Counted from the stretch's first letter, positions 48,653 to 62,594 are shown. The stretch: 64,000 nt of DNA from Botryotinia globosa (GCA_014898425.1 RCSZ01000011.1:1734501-1798500), one strand, 5' to 3'. The notes: a model not told the origin generated them from the letters alone. Translations and numbers: made by a program.

Positions 48653-49115
48653 CTTGGAAATCGAATCGTATGAAGTTCAATTGCAGAGATTAGAAATTCA
48701 TTGACGATGATATGATATTCAGATTGGTGCTTGGATGTTATGCCTGAGGTTTTTACTTTCGCGCCACTCATTGCTTCCAGCTTACATAACCTATATTTTA
48801 GCGTGGACAAACCAAGATCGAACATGACTTTTACACTTTAACTCATGATCCTCGAAGAAGTTCCTACCACACCCACACTCATCTAATTGATCTCTTTTTC
48901 ACTTCACAACAATACCATTACACTACATAGAATTCTACGTATCGATACCGGAAAATCCGCATCTCATACCTGGAGTATTGATAATTTAATAATACTCTCA
49001 CAATACTTGACAACGCGCTGTATTCATTAGCGCACCAAAAACCATCGTATCAGAGCCAAATTCATACTTTCTGGAATTTCATCTCGTTGTTCAATCGCAT
49101 ATTTGAACACTCAAA
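48653..49115. promoter_or_regulatory. divergent promoter region between NUO-30.4 and NOT4
   Basis: This 463-bp gap separates divergent genes and must hold both promoters. No named element is visible. Confidence 0.45.
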
Positions 49116-52100
49116 ATGGCACCTCAAGACAGCTTCATCGACGAAGATGATGATACCTGGTACGTTCTCATACTTCCTGTTGATCCGTATTCAGCTTGGG
49201 CAAATTGTATCCTTTTAACACTTTGCTAATCAAATTTCGACAGCCCACTTTGCGTTGAAGAATTCGATCTATCCGACAAGAACTTTCAACCATGTCCTTG
49301 TGGTTACCAGGTAATTATTGTCTTCTTGACACTATCTGCCGACTTGATGCTAATCTCCACCACCTTAGATATGTCAGTTCTGCTACAATAATATCAAGAA
49401 CAATATCAACGGCCTCTGTCCTGCCTGTCGAAGAGCTTATGACGAGAAGACAATCAAATGGAAGGTTGTTACGCCTGAAGAGTATGTAGTATGAAATCGT
49501 CAAGAAATCGACCTGCTGACCGCAATTTGCAGGGTCGCTCAATTTAAGGCCAATGTCCAAAAGAACGCCAAAAAGAAAGCCGAAATAAGACAAAAAGAAG
49601 CACAAAAGCGAGAAGTGGAAAGTCTGAATCGCAAGCATCTAGCGGGTTTACGAGTTGTACAGAAGAACTTGGTATATGTCAACGGTCTAAGTCCCAGTAT
49701 ACGAGAGGATGAGCTCCTTCAAACCTTACGCGGCGAAAAATATTTTGGCCAGTATGGAAAGATCCTCAAGATCGTGGTCAGTAAATCCAAACAGAATGAT
49801 TCAGGTCAAAATTTTGGAGTTTACGTTACGTTCGCTTCGAAGCTGGATGCCGAACGATGCATAACAGCTGTCAACGGTTCTACAAACGGTGACCGAGTCT
49901 TGAGAGCGCAATTAGGAACCACGAAATACTGTTCGGCATATCTGCGTAATGAACCCTGCACAAACAAAAATTGCATGTTCTTGCATGAACCAGGCGACAA
50001 TGATGATAGTTACTCTAGACAAGATTTGTCATCGATTAACAGTGTGAACTCGCAACGACCTTTGCCGACCAAGGCGTCTTCATCTCGCACTCAAGCACAA
50101 GCAGCACCACCAATTCAACAAGCACAGCCTTTGGCTGCCGCTGCACAACCAATGGTACGGGAAGGAAGCAAAGATGATTCGGACAATGGGGATGGTCCCG
50201 CTCTCCCATCAACCGCCAACTGGGCCAATCGTGGCGTACAGCAGCAACGCAGCAGAAGAGGAAGTCATGCTACTAGCGCTGCTGCCCCAAGTCCTGCTAT
50301 CTCGAACGCTATTCCTTCTACAACTGAAGCCGTCGAAGAAGAAACCCCAGAGCTTGTTGAAGATCAAGAAGAATCGTCCGAGGAAGCTAGCCCCATTGAA
50401 GCTCGAGAGCCCACCCCTTCAATCGAAGATGTTTCGCATCCTGAAAAGGAACCCTTTGGCGCGGAACTCCTTAGGTCAATAAACTCGGATGTCCTCAGCT
50501 GGGATGGTCCGAAGATACACGAAGATGATCTTGCATCGTTCCCACCACTTTTCGATGATCATGGTGGAGAAAAGCGCCGCTTGATGCGCGAGCAACAACA
50601 GGAGGAGGAGCGTCTACACATGGAGCAGGAATCACAGGCCGATCTTCAATGTGTACCTGAACCTGTGGAAGAACAAGAACCAGAGAGTGGTAGTCTGCAA
50701 TTGGGTGGTGAGCCCGAGGATAATGGACGAGAGATCAATCAACCTCCTGGATTTCAACGTCGTCAAAGTTCTCAGCTGCCAATTCAACGTGGCTCTACCA
50801 ATGGGCCATTTGGCCCAAGTCTTGGGCAACAACAAAACTACCAGAATATCAGCAATTTGGGTTCCGTTAATGGACGGTCGCTCACTCCATTGCAGCAATC
50901 ACAACTTTCAATGTTCAAATCCCCATCGGGTGTCCCGCCAAGCTTCATGGATCACATTTCTTCCCCGGTTGGACTCGGAAATCCATTAAATCAGAACAAT
51001 GCCCTCTTCCAGCAGCCAGGCCACAACAGACAATCTTCTCGATATAGTTTCGCTGGGGATGGTGCCGCTGGGCCATCATCTATCAAACCTTCTGCGAATT
51101 CCAAGATGATGCAACAGCAAGCTTCAATGATGCCTCCTTCAAGTCATCCTCAGCAAGGATTCCAGTCCTTTAATCCTTCAATCCCAGCTCCCCCTGGACT
51201 GTTGGGTCTAAAGTCAAATACCCCACCTATTGGCGGAGGGATGTTTGGTCAAGGTCATGGATTTGGTAACGCGATGGGTGCCGGTTCGGCTTTTGGAGGT
51301 GCTAGCAAGGAGAATGGTAGTGAGATGCTTCGTGAAATTTTGAGGGGTCGCCCTAGTGCTGGCGGCAATCAGGGTCTTGATACAAGTAAGCGTGAGTACA
51401 TGTTTCCTAATTTTCTTCATCAACAGTTCCCATCTGCCTCCTCCACTCCAGCTCCTGCTTCAGGCCTTCTGGCATCGCTCTACGGTCCTCAGACTGGGGC
51501 GTTTCATGACTTCGGCCAAAAGCAGAAAAAGAAGGGAAAGAAGCACAGGCATGCTAACACTTCCTCCTCTGGGGGAGGTGGCTTAGTCGATCTTGCGGAC
51601 CCAAGTATCTTGCAGGCGAGAATGCAGCATCAACAACAGAGCAATGCCGGAGTCGGACAGGGGCTGTTTGGTGGTCAGGCTCAAGGTGGGTACAACCCCA
51701 ACCTAATGTATGGCGGCAATGCAGGATTCCCTAGATGGTAGATGGCCATGTCAGTTCGGCGTAATATTTGGCGTGGCTTTTGTAGATAATGATATTTCTT
51801 TTCATTTGCAAGGATGGCGTTGGCAAAAACTCTTTAAAGAGTGTTGCATTGTTGCTCGGTATAGCACACATTTGTTTTAGCGGGCATGGCATAGCTCCAA
51901 GATGGATGCTTCGGATGCATTGGCGTCATATTACGGTTGGAAAATGAGTGAGAGGACCTCATGGGATTGCTGCCATCGTTTCTTTTCTGTTTATTTCGTC
52001 TGGATGCGCATCAAGATCAAAACTGGCCACGCCGGGAATTCCATCATCGTCTTCATCGCGGCCGCTTCTCTCATGTACGTTATAGTCCCCGCTCCCACGC

Positions 52101-54595
52101 CAACGACAGTGGCTGGAGAAATATATCATTCTTACATATTTTGTACCTTCATTAGCCCGCTCTTTCAATTATCGAAGACGATGATGGATTCGTGATGTGA
52201 CCGTGTCCCTATCTTGTAGTAGCATTGTGTATTAACCGATGATGCTCCTTTAATCTTACCGCCCACTGATCACTTCACACATTTGTTCACTTTAATGGAA
52301 ACAAGCTAACGTTAACTTTGTTTAGAAGATTCAACTTTCGATGAAAGCATGTTGCACAATGTGGACGCTTTGGTGTCAGATAGTGTACCAGATGACTCAC
52401 CCATGAGGTTTGGCGAAATGTCCCGAGAGGTGTCTCGATCGAGTACTCCGGCTTTTCCACCGGGGCTACCAAATCCCCATGGACATCCCCCTCCAGCAAT
52501 TCGCGAAGATCCAATTGGAAAACCTTCTAGAACGATTTCAGCGGCTTCTCCGTTCACACCATCGAGACAAGCCAGCATGGCATACCCTTCCCATGTTGCC
52601 ACTCCACTTGCCATGTCTCAACCATCAACGCCTTCTCTTGTCAAGTCTAAAGCTTTACCTGCCCCTACCCCTGAGATACCAGCCTCTGAAGCAAAAACAA
52701 AACATGAAACAAAAAATATCTCTTCTAGTATGCCGAAGGATACTGCAGCTCAGTCTAGTACAGTGCTTGTAGTTCAGACACCCCCTTTGCGCCCTGCAGC
52801 AATCACTCCTGCAACTCCAACACATTACTCCAAAGATGATTTTCCAGCCCTCGGGACACAAGATCAAACCAAACCTGCACCTAGAAAAGTTTCAAAACCA
52901 GTTGCCTCCTCTTCGAAGGCGCCACCTACACCGAAAATCTCGAATGCCCAGAAGGGTGCTAAGGCAAGCGAGCAGAAAACAGCGCCGTCTTCTTCGGCCA
53001 ATTCAGCTTCTACAAATCCTACTACTAATATAGTAGATAGTATTGAGAAACCCATTCAAAATGTTGCTCCAATGTCTGGTTTTCCCGCACTACCAACGCC
53101 TTCGGCATCAACAGTGAGATCTAACTTCGTTCTCAAAGTTTTGACCACAAGTCCCTCGACACCAAAGGGGGGCACGGCTCCAATGGGAAGCCCTGCTCCA
53201 ACTTCTGCAACATCTGTAGCTCCGTACCCCGCACATTTTCCTGATAATACTAGTGAGCATGACAATGCGTCTCTCATGTCTGCAACAGCTTCAAGAGCGA
53301 GCTCACCTGGTCCGTCCAGGAATGGACAGCCGCGACCTACTCGCAACACGGCAAAGACCAAAAGGGATAAGGCTGCAAAGAAGGAACAGGCTCTAGAAGA
53401 GCAAATGGCAGCTGCAGCTGAAGCAAAGAAAGTTGGAGAACAAGAGCCAATTATGGGCAGAAAGACGAAGAAGAGGGATAGGCCGAATACTAACAGTGCA
53501 TCTAATGCTTCTGCTTCGGCGCCCAGCAGACCGCCATCACCTCCGCCTGCAGTGATTGCCCGTGAGGAAAGTAAGCCCGCGGAACCTGTCGCGCCCGAAA
53601 AGCCTGTCTCAACTGGCAGCGACAAACCTGTCAATAAAAGTGAGGGAAAGGGTAAGAATAAGGCAAAGGCACAGCAACCTACGCCCCCACCTGAGTCACC
53701 ACAGGTTCCCGTTGTCGAAGATGAGGAGAGTGTAGAAAAGCGTACAGGTCCAAGTCCAGCCAGCCTTGCTCCTTTTGTCTCTAATTTATCTGAGATATTG
53801 AAAACTCCACCTGGTATCAGTAATGAGAGGAAGAGAGAGAAGGATAATTTTGGTCCAGCTTTCGCCGAAGCGCTTGCAAAACTTGATGTAAGCCCTGAAG
53901 AACGGGCCGAGTTGAACGCGGGAAATACTGTTCACAAAATTGCTTCGGGATCAATACGGATCATGTTGACACCTAATGGGGATTGTGTTCGCAATCTCAC
54001 TCCTGACGAAGAGAAGCGATACTTGGAGCTCCAAGCGAGAATTGCAGCTAACGCCGGCCCCACTGCATTCGTTTCCGGACTGCAAAACACTGGCGTTGGA
54101 TTTAATTTGGTTGGTGGTCGCGCGGTTCCAAATGGACCTGCTTCATACTTCCCCACATCTATTTCCACCGGCAATACCACACCTATGGATGCGGTCAGCA
54201 AGATTCAGCGTGATGAAGCTTTGAACTACATTAACCAATATGTTCTACCATCCCTCTCTAACAATCCCCAGTTAGAAAAGGCACTTGGTGCGAACGTTTT
54301 GGCAGGTGACACTGCACTTCAAGGGGGCGAGACTTCCAGCTGGTCCCCTTTGAATGGAAACAATCACGCTCAGGACTTTCATGATATGGACCTCAACGAT
54401 AGAGTTGCAAATTATACCGCGGGTTTTGTGGGACACCGAAATCCTGATGATGGACGACAGGATCGAAACGTTCAGTTACTGACTGAAAAGGAGTCGGAGT
54501 CCGCAATGCAAATCGCAAAGAAGGAGACACAAGAGTTAGAGAAAAGACTTCTAGCTGTGTTGAAGAAAAACAGAAAGTTGTTGACGGGGCATTGA
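49116..54595 (+). CDS. NOT4: CCR4-NOT complex E3 ubiquitin ligase NOT4 (5 exons in the long form)
   Basis: Exons 49116-49159, 49244-49310, 49369-49481, then 49533 onward. The C4C4 RING uses Cys 15, 18, 32, 34, 39, 42, 54 and 57. A coiled basic segment, an RRM (NLVYVNGLSPSIREDELLQT to FGVYVTFASKLDAERC) and a CCCH-like finger (KYCSAYLRNEPCTNKNCMFL) follow. NOT4 ubiquitinates ribosome-associated targets and belongs to the CCR4-NOT deadenylase. Reading straight on gives a stop at 51741 and an 810-aa protein ending GGNAGFPRW. Alternatively, a GTGGGT donor at 51686 spliced to a very good acceptor at 52324-52325 (GCTAAC branch, TTTGTTTAG) keeps frame into 52326-54595 and gives 1548 aa. The extra part is Pro/Ser-rich and ends in a conserved-looking block (LNYINQYVLPSLSNNPQLEK) and a coiled-coil tail (KKETQELEKRLLAVLKKNRK). 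I annotate the long form, but the 640-bp intron is unusually long here. A separate downstream gene is the alternative. Confidence 0.8.
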
Positions 54596-55452
54596 TTAGG
54601 TGTTCTGTGGAAAGGGGAGATCAATTCTCTCAGAGCAATATTTTCATCTGCGAGATAGAAGTCCATTTATTCACCATTTAACACAATGGCCCTGAAGACT
54701 TGAGTGGAAGAAATGGTGGAAAAGATGATGAAACCTTGACGATGCAACGAATTGTATGATTATTATGTGTCTGTTTATCACTGTATTGATACTTGTATGG
54801 ATTATGGGATGGACGTGTGGGTTCACATCGTAGTGTTGAAGCACCGATTATGGAGGATTTTTGGAAGATGGCAAGGGTTCAAGTCATCAATTACCAAGGT
54901 ATACACCACAAGCACTGATTGCTTCTAGCGTGATTTTATCATCTTAAAGATGGATAGCGATACCTTTTTACTGTTGTATCATAGCATAGTACACAATTGC
55001 ATAGCAAACCGACCGTGGAATTTCTATCTAGCAAGTTTGCTTCGCACTAGGTTGGTTGTATTTTCTTGCAGTGAACATGAGATTTCAATATAACTACCTA
55101 GACTATGTACTCATACGAGTCATTCTTACCCAAGTGTATTTGTATCGCGCCCAAGAGAAAACACCAATGAATATCTGACATTTGATAGCACTCACTCCCT
55201 CCCAGTCTATATAGTCTCCGCCTCCAACGTGGAGATATTAGCAATCCCTGTTCGCAAATATTTGGTGGGGCAGAAGCGGCGTTGGCGGGGTAGTTTTTCG
55301 AAAAAAAGCCGAACCCAAACTGACCTCGTTGGTTTTTGTCGCTTCTCTGATTTCGCCATACAGGAAGATTTTAATTCGATATAAATTGTCTCGGGAGCCC
55401 TCATTCCTCGATTTCTTTTTTGTTCACCAACTACTCTCTGAACAAGACTAAT
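54596..55452. other. intergenic, no gene
   Basis: 3' flank of NOT4 and promoter of the MTA phosphorylase gene. No coding-like frame. Confidence 0.5.
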
Positions 55453-56596
55453 ATGGCCGAATCACTTCCTACCACTTTCTCTGGTATGTAGAAGGTTTCA
55501 ACCTATCCATCACCCAATATCCTACTCTCCTATCTCCCCCCTTTCCTTTTTCACCACAAAGATCTGCCAGTCTATTGCGTTTCGTTCCATTTCATTCCCA
55601 AGCTAACCACATTTCCCCCCACAGACCCTGTCCACATTGCCGTAATCGGCGGTACCGGTCTCCAATCTCTCGAAGGTTTCGTCCCAATCGCAACCCTCAA
55701 CCCACTTACTCCCTGGGGCTACCCATCCTCCCCCATCCACATCCTCTCTCACAACTCTACCCCCGTCGCCTTCCTCTCCCGCCATGGTACTCACCACGAG
55801 CTTGCCCCCCACGAAATCCCCAACCGCGCCAACATCGCTGCTCTCCGCAGCATCGGCGTCCGAACTATTATCGCATTCAGTGCCGTGGGCTCTCTGCGCG
55901 AGGAAATCAAACCCCGTGATTTCGTAGTGCCAGATCAGGTTATTGATAGAACAAAGGGAGTGCGTCCTTTCACCTTTTTCGAGAAGGGTGTTGTGGGACA
56001 TGTAGGTTTTGCGGATCCATTCGATGAGAAGATCGCGAAGGTAGTGAGGGAATGTGGACATGCACTTGAGGGAGAGGGAATTGTTTTACATGACAAAGGA
56101 ACGATTGTTTGTATGGGTAAGTTGCTTTTGCTAATATTTTCCTCGCCCCTGACAGAGCTCATACACTAACCTACTCTTTTCAACAAAAACAGAAGGACCC
56201 GCCTTCTCCACCCGTGCTGAATCACACATGTACCGTTCCTGGGGCGGCTCCGTGATCAATATGTCCGCGCTTCCAGAAGCCAAGCTCGCGCGCGAAGCTG
56301 AAATGGTCTACCAAATGATCTGTATGGCAACCGACTATGACTGCTGGCATAGCACAGCCGATGTGGATGTTGAAATGGTCATGGGACATATGCATGCCAA
56401 CGGACAGAATGCGAAACGATTGGTTGGAGCAGTGCTTGACGCATTGAGTAAGCAGGAAAATAGTGAGATGGTTTTGGCGAAACATTGGGAAGGAAATACC
56501 ACGGGCATGATTAAATTTATGACGAAGGAACAGGGAAGAGGAGAGGAGGGAAAGAAGAACGTGGAGTACTTGTTTCCGGGGGTTTGGGATGCTTAG
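55453..56596 (+). CDS. MEU1: S-methyl-5'-thioadenosine phosphorylase (3 exons)
   Basis: Exons 55453-55483, 55625-56116 and 56193-56596 (introns 141 and 76 bp); 308 aa, normal for the family. The enzyme cleaves methylthioadenosine, a by-product of polyamine synthesis, with phosphate to adenine and methylthioribose-1-phosphate, opening the methionine salvage pathway. After the 10-codon first exon ([10 protein letters not shown]) comes the phosphate-binding [10 protein letters not shown]. Then [51 protein letters not shown] across intron 2, the PNP/MTAP signature [20 protein letters not shown], and TDYDCWH. It is strongly GC- and C-rich in exon 2. No lesions. Confidence 0.96.
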
Positions 56597-57146
56597 ATGA
56601 AAAATTTGTGAGGATGTGAGGATCACTTATGCAAGGGAGGAATGGAAAGGCTTTGTGCATTTTTGATACCTGGATGCATCAACGGTATGCATATACACTG
56701 AAATAAATAGACGAGATGGACTCAATATTCATTTTTTTTTACAATACCACGTGAAACAACCTTTTAAGTCTCAATGCTGATAAATGATGCTCTACATAGC
56801 TCATCTAGTATTTACTTATTCGTTATTTCTTGAGGAACAGCCGAAGACGAATCAAATCCTATTATCATATCAAATTTATACCAGAATTCCTTTTCTCACT
56901 TCACGCTATTTTTTTAACCCAGCTAACATCGTATAAACAATCCATGTCATCCGACCCAAATCAACAATGGGTGACCATGTACATATAGAAAAGAGGAACC
57001 CCAGGGTATCTATCAACATCCCACAAAAGAAACGGCACCACCACTATCAACTAATTTAATGCAATCCAATTTAATTTATCCCACCAACGTCTTCCCGAAT
57101 CGCCTACCAATTGTTCACCGGATTCCTTTCCGACAGAAACAGCCTA
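56597..57146. other. intergenic, convergent 3' ends
   Basis: No gene recognised. 3' flanks of MTAP (+) and MED13 (-). Confidence 0.5.
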
Positions 57147-60100
57147 TCAAAGTAACATATACAAAGCTTTGACCGCCTTCTCCGCAGCCGCAACGTGCCA
57201 AGGTCTCCCGTCCCTAACAGGATGCACCACGCCTCTGACCCTTGCCAAAGTAGCCAATCCCCTATAATGACCTAAAATCTCCCTTAACAACGTATCGTGA
57301 AATGTGCGCGGATTTCCTACAACCTCCGCATGGATAATATTGACTTCCAATGTGATCGGCGGATCATCGATGCTCGTACCGCTATTTTTTACGAGGTAGC
57401 CGGAAATAAGAGCAGGGTTGAATTCGAGAAGAGAATTCGAATTGTTGAGGCGATGAGAGAGAATTGCACCCCAAGTTTGATCTGTGACATCTAGGAGACG
57501 AGAGCTTTGATCATCAGGTTCGGGAGGGACAGCGGGTGTAGATGAGGATAGTGCTTCGGAAGGGGTAGGGGCGTTCGTTGTTGGTGTTGATGCATTGCCC
57601 GGGGAGAAAACCGAAGATTGAGATGCTTGAGGGGTGGAGACGGGCGTCGTAGCGGGCTGTGATGCTGTCATTGATGGCAGCGGCATTCTTGTTTGCGGGG
57701 GTAGTATCCTTAAAGATGGATCTGATTGTACAGTGACTAGTGTGAGACTGATCGAACCATTTGATTCTGTGGAAGCAAGACCTGTCCAAAAATCGATTTC
57801 AGATTGTTCCATTACAGCAGTCTTTGCAATGATTATACGCCAGTGAACCTTTTTGCTCGAGATCAAGTCAAGAGTGGTCTCCCAGATTTCGTTCGCAACA
57901 TCCGTGAAGAGAAGAGTAAATGGCTCGTTTTTCCGCCCAAGGCAATATGAGGCTGTCATCTGTTTGGTGCCCCTATTATCTGACCATGCGGCAGTAATCC
58001 ATCGTTCGTCGATACTTTGAGCATAAGCAATATGAAGACACGAATTCTCTTGTAACAATGCAGGGGATGGATTGATATTCAACTTAAAATCAATGTTCCG
58101 GGGAAGAGGTTTCTCCAGAAGAATCGCTGCTGTAGTGGAAGACGATGTAAAATCTACACAGCGATCATATACTTCCATAGCAAGACGTGAATATTCCGCC
58201 GGCGACGGTACTACTAATGAATTAGGAGCAGCCATAAAATCCAATGGCACAAGCTGCAGCACTAGTTCGTTGTAAATTTTAAGCTTCTTTTCAGACAACG
58301 ACTTCCTGTAGACCTTGAACAGGTGCTTGAAAGCAGTGCAGATATTTACGAGTAGAGACGGGTTATTGAGAGGATAAACGAAGTACACAACGACATTTTT
58401 CTCTTCCGTAGCCATACTTGAAAGGTTCTTGCCCAACCGCGTCAATACATCTTTAAGTGAGCTCAGATAAGCTGCCTTATTTGTATTGACATCACATGGG
58501 TAATTGAGAAGGCCGCTAGGTGAATCCGGAAACATAATACGAGCGTGTCCTCCAAATCTGAAGGACTCATACGCTCCTCGCATTTGGTCGAGGAAGATAT
58601 CAGCATTCTCATTGATGCCTACGATATTGGGATAGATGCAAACAGCATTAACGTCTTTATTTCCAGTGTAAGGCGCCAGCCCCAAATTATCCCAAAAGTG
58701 TATTGCGGGAGGTAAAACTGCTAACTTGGAGTCACCTCTACGTACTTCAAGCTGTGGAGGTTGAATGGAAAATAGATTGCTAGATTTTAAAGGATCCGTA
58801 TGCTGTGCTGCTCTAGGATTTGGCATGGGTCGACCCTGGGGTGGTAAACGCAAAGCCGCATTTACAGCTGGAATCCCAGGGATGGTAAGGTATGACCTCA
58901 GAGTACAATTTTTGACATCTTTCAAGCACACCTTCGTAGCTTGCAAGACATCAGTCATTAGGCTTCTAGTAGCAAAGGTAGCCTGGTCATGGGCGTCGGG
59001 ATTCTGACTGATTTGATCGTTCACGCGGAGAGACCCTGAAGCAGCTTGATCTGCAATGATTTGGGCTGTTTCAATCAAGTCTAGATCCGATAACCCGCTG
59101 GGCTGAATATCTGGTTCGGGGGAAGTAAAATATGGCGTTAGAGACCAATCTGCGGGATCAGATTCGAAAATCGGAATATGTGGTTCAATTACGGACTGGG
59201 GAGTCCCCGCGGAGGGTTCGTATTCTCCGGTAAAAGCGTTGTATGAACTTATACTGGCCTCATCAAAATAGCGTTTTCCTTTTATGCCGAGTTTAACCAT
59301 GGTTGAAACCCCTATTGGTAGTGCCTCGTCAGACTCTGAAGCGTCGCTTATACTGTTAGAATCGCTGGCTATATCTAGCTCTGCTTCATTATCTAACTCA
59401 AATTCATACTGCGCATCATCATTATTCAGAATTCGAGTCAACACATCAGATTCGTGTGCTTTATTGTCACTTTTTCGTCTACCAAAAGATTCTGGGTTCG
59501 TAGGATCGTGTGGCTCTACAGGCTGTGGTTTTAGATCATCGTCGGAATACCGAAATCGCCCATTAGAACCGTACTTCTCATCAACCTCTGTTAAAGAGTA
59601 TTCAAATTTTACTTCATCAAATACGCTGGACTCGCTGGATGACTGCGATTTCGATTTTCGTTTTCGTTTCCGTCTTGCCAACTGGCCGAATACTATTTCT
59701 TTGTCGAAAGGAGCCACAATGTGTGGTGGAGAAGGCGGTGGAGCAGAAGCTATCAAACTGTCGTTATTGTTGGACATTTCAACATCCATATCCATTTCTG
59801 AAGTTGAGAAGCGCTGGTCGAACGTGGGTTGTTCCATGTTGCTCTCTGTCGGCTGAAAGTCCTTCATGATCGTATCCTTTGCTATTGGTTGGGGCACTGA
59901 TGGCTTGCTGGAGACAGAAGACTTTTCAACAACCTTATGTTGATGAGCAGGAGGCAGACTAGGTTCGACCGGGGACCCTGGCTGATGATCCATTTCTATG
60001 TCATCAGGTTGGTCGAAAAAGTTGAAGTCGGCATCAGTGATGTCTGTATCGCCAAACAAATCTCCTCCCATATCTCCAAAGAGATTGTCATTGTCATTGT

Positions 60101-61799
60101 CATTTTCTCCAAAGTTCATATTGGAATTTGAGCGATGTTTCTGTTCTGAAGTTACCCAGTTATCAGTGTCCACGGTGTTCATAATAGATGTGCTGCGATT
60201 CGTTGCCTCGTGATCATGCGGGAATAAATGGGTAGCGTTCCCAGGCGTTGTGACTGCACCATCGAATGATGGTGTTGGTCCCCCAGGGTGATGTATGGCA
60301 TCGGGAGGTGTAGGATACATTGCGCCAGCATTGCTACCCTTTTCCAGTAATGCCGTAGAATGGTTGTTGGCTCGAATGTTTTGGGCTTCCTGATCAGCCT
60401 GTTCTTTAGCAGCCTTCAAGACATTCCGCTCCTGCTGCCTATTCGACATGATCCTCGCCCTTTCTTCGGCGTTAATAGACCATTCTTCTACAAATGTCAG
60501 AGGATCTACAAGCCCAAAATGATTTGCACTTGAAGGCTGCAGGTCAGTTGTAGAAGTTTTGATGGCCCTGAAGCATAACAAGGTTGGCCAAGGTACAATA
60601 GCACCTTCATCGAAAGAAGGTGTATCTGCGTATTCGGGGTTCGAAGATCCACAATTAGCATTTAGCACCTGCACGAACATCCAACCACCTTCTTCAATTG
60701 AAGTTGAATCAAAACCCTTGGTCGACAACCAATCCAAACATCGAGATTGCCAGGACTTAATTGTCGTTCCATGAAATCGCCAGCTGTGATCTTCAGGATA
60801 TTTTTGTAAATCCGAAATAGGTTGAATTCCGGGCAATTGATCATCATCATAAAATGAGTAGAATCTCGCTGGGTTTCCCCCTGGTGCTAGCCATAGCTCA
60901 GTACCCTGGGATAAAGTTCTTTGGAGCTTCTCTGGGCTGGAGTGGCTTATACTCTGAAGACCAGGGGTGACGTAAGAACAAGCTTTTATCATTAGGGCTC
61001 CCAGGGAAGTGAGACTGATGTTCAAGTCGACCAGAGTGACTGTTTCGTCAGAAATCTTTGGAGATTGGTAATATGCCATCGATCTAGATGGTGATTTTGA
61101 GGGGAGAAGTAAGGTCCGTGAGTTGAGGGGAATCAATCCGTGGTCGTTGCAAAGCCTATACATGATGGAGCCCTGAACGGATGATATGAAGCGCTCCTGA
61201 ACTTCTTTCAGAAACGCGAAAGTGTCACCTAGGCTGGCCACGGATTTGACAGCAGGAGACGCTCCTGCCGGATCATGTAGATTCTGGGTCGAATTTGCTT
61301 GCATAGCCCTTGCATTGACATTCTGTGCATTGCGTAGTGCATTTTCGAGGGGCGTAGGCGAAGACGTGCTACTGGGAGTGTTCAAACTAGCTGCGAGTAT
61401 GGATTTGTTCTTTGCAAGGTAGGAAGGTTCATATGTTCCTCTATCCTTCTTCAACAACTCGACACCTTGTACAGTAGGAAGGTTGGCTTGGCTCAGTAGA
61501 TTGTCCCCTTCATCGAGAGCTTTGTTCGGAGAATTTGGGCTTGGTTGGAAGACCCAGATCCCTTCTCGCTTTGCGTCGTAATACACTAAAGAGCCATGTT
61601 TTCTCCAAGCAGTTTCCACGTCTTGTAAATGTTTTTTTGCAATAGAGGAAGGTGATTGCCATTGGGTTTCGAAATATTCATAGGTTATTGATGCAAAATT
61701 GTCCTGAGTATATAGTTAGCTACGAAGTTTATTCAAAACGAATCGAGCGAGAATCCTTACACAACACAATACATTGGTAGGTTGATCCCCGAGATCCAT
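57147..61799 (-). CDS. MED13: Mediator complex subunit 13 (2 exons)
   Basis: Exons 61761-61799 (13 codons, MDLGDQPTNVLCC) and 57147-61703, with a 57-bp intron (donor GTAAGG, acceptor ACTCAG); 1531 aa. Med13 (yeast Ssn2/Srb9) is the largest part of the Cdk8 kinase module that links to and represses core Mediator. The start is chosen because splicing gives the family N-terminus NFASITYEYFETQW. The N-terminal domain spans about 1-400. The middle is acidic and low-complexity, with DNDNDNLFGDMGGDLFGDTD and a basic RRKRKRKSKSQSS nuclear-signal-like stretch. The C-terminal PIWI-like domain contains AVCIYPNIVGINENADIFLD and VVYFVYPLNNPSLLV, and the protein ends EKAVKALYMLL. The last segment, VRDGRPWHVAAAEKAVKAL, is typical of Med13. 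No lesions. Confidence 0.95.
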
Positions 61800-62594
61800 A
61801 TCGTAACAGGTCGTAACTCATAAAATGAACATGCAGAACAGCCGATGTAATGCGCCGATCCCCCCCTCCTCCGCGACAAGCTATCTTTCCCCTTTATGCA
61901 CCCCAAATGATCTCGTTTATATATCCAAGTAAGTTTGTTGATGATCCTATCGAGTCAAATCGGTAAATCTTAGTTGTCTGAGTCGGGGAGCTTGAGTTGG
62001 ACTCGCAGGGCTCCATCTCAAAATGAAGATGTCGGCTGTCGCAGTGGCTGGCTGTTCAGCAAGGTGCGACTAAATTGTTGTTACAATTCGCGAAAAGCAA
62101 TCAAAAGCTGGGCACAGAATAGGATCGCAGATGAATTGGGTATCTTGAAAGCATTGAGACAGCAAAATGTAATGGTCCGAAGTATCAAGCAGATGGTACC
62201 TGTATTTGACGATAGTCTCAATAGACTACAAGAGTTATTGTTAACATGGTTTCGGGGCATAGTCAAAATTACCGACTACTCGGACTAAGCAATTAAATTG
62301 CGCTACCCTGATTTTGCCCCAGCTCGCCCAGCTATTATTCGTTCGAACAGGCTGATTTATCCCTGTCAACATGATTTGATAATCCCGCTTTGCCGCTGCG
62401 GCCGTCGCGGCCGCCGGTTGAAAGTATCACCGGGCACCGTGCTTTTTCGATAAGAAAATAATTTCTAGAGCAGACATTTAATTTTCTCATTTTGAAGCCG
62501 TTTGAATGCGACATCTTTCACAAAATGGCAAATTGAAATCGAAATATCTATCATTGAAATTAAAAACCTAACCTGATTTCATCAATCTCTCAAC
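61800..62594. promoter_or_regulatory. divergent promoter region between MED13 and ENP2
   Basis: About 795 bp between divergent start codons. It contains a short GC island with overlapping GCGGCCG motifs at about 62394-62415. A 104-codon plus-strand frame at 61974-62288 lacks an ATG at its start and has no family signal, so I do not call it. Confidence 0.45.

Noticed and set aside
51902..52195. 97-codon frame within the presumed NOT4 intron
   Set aside because: No splice support or motif; more likely intron or spacer sequence.
61974..62288. 104-codon plus-strand frame between MED13 and ENP2
   Set aside because: It opens with a non-ATG codon, shows no conserved motif and overlaps the divergent promoter.
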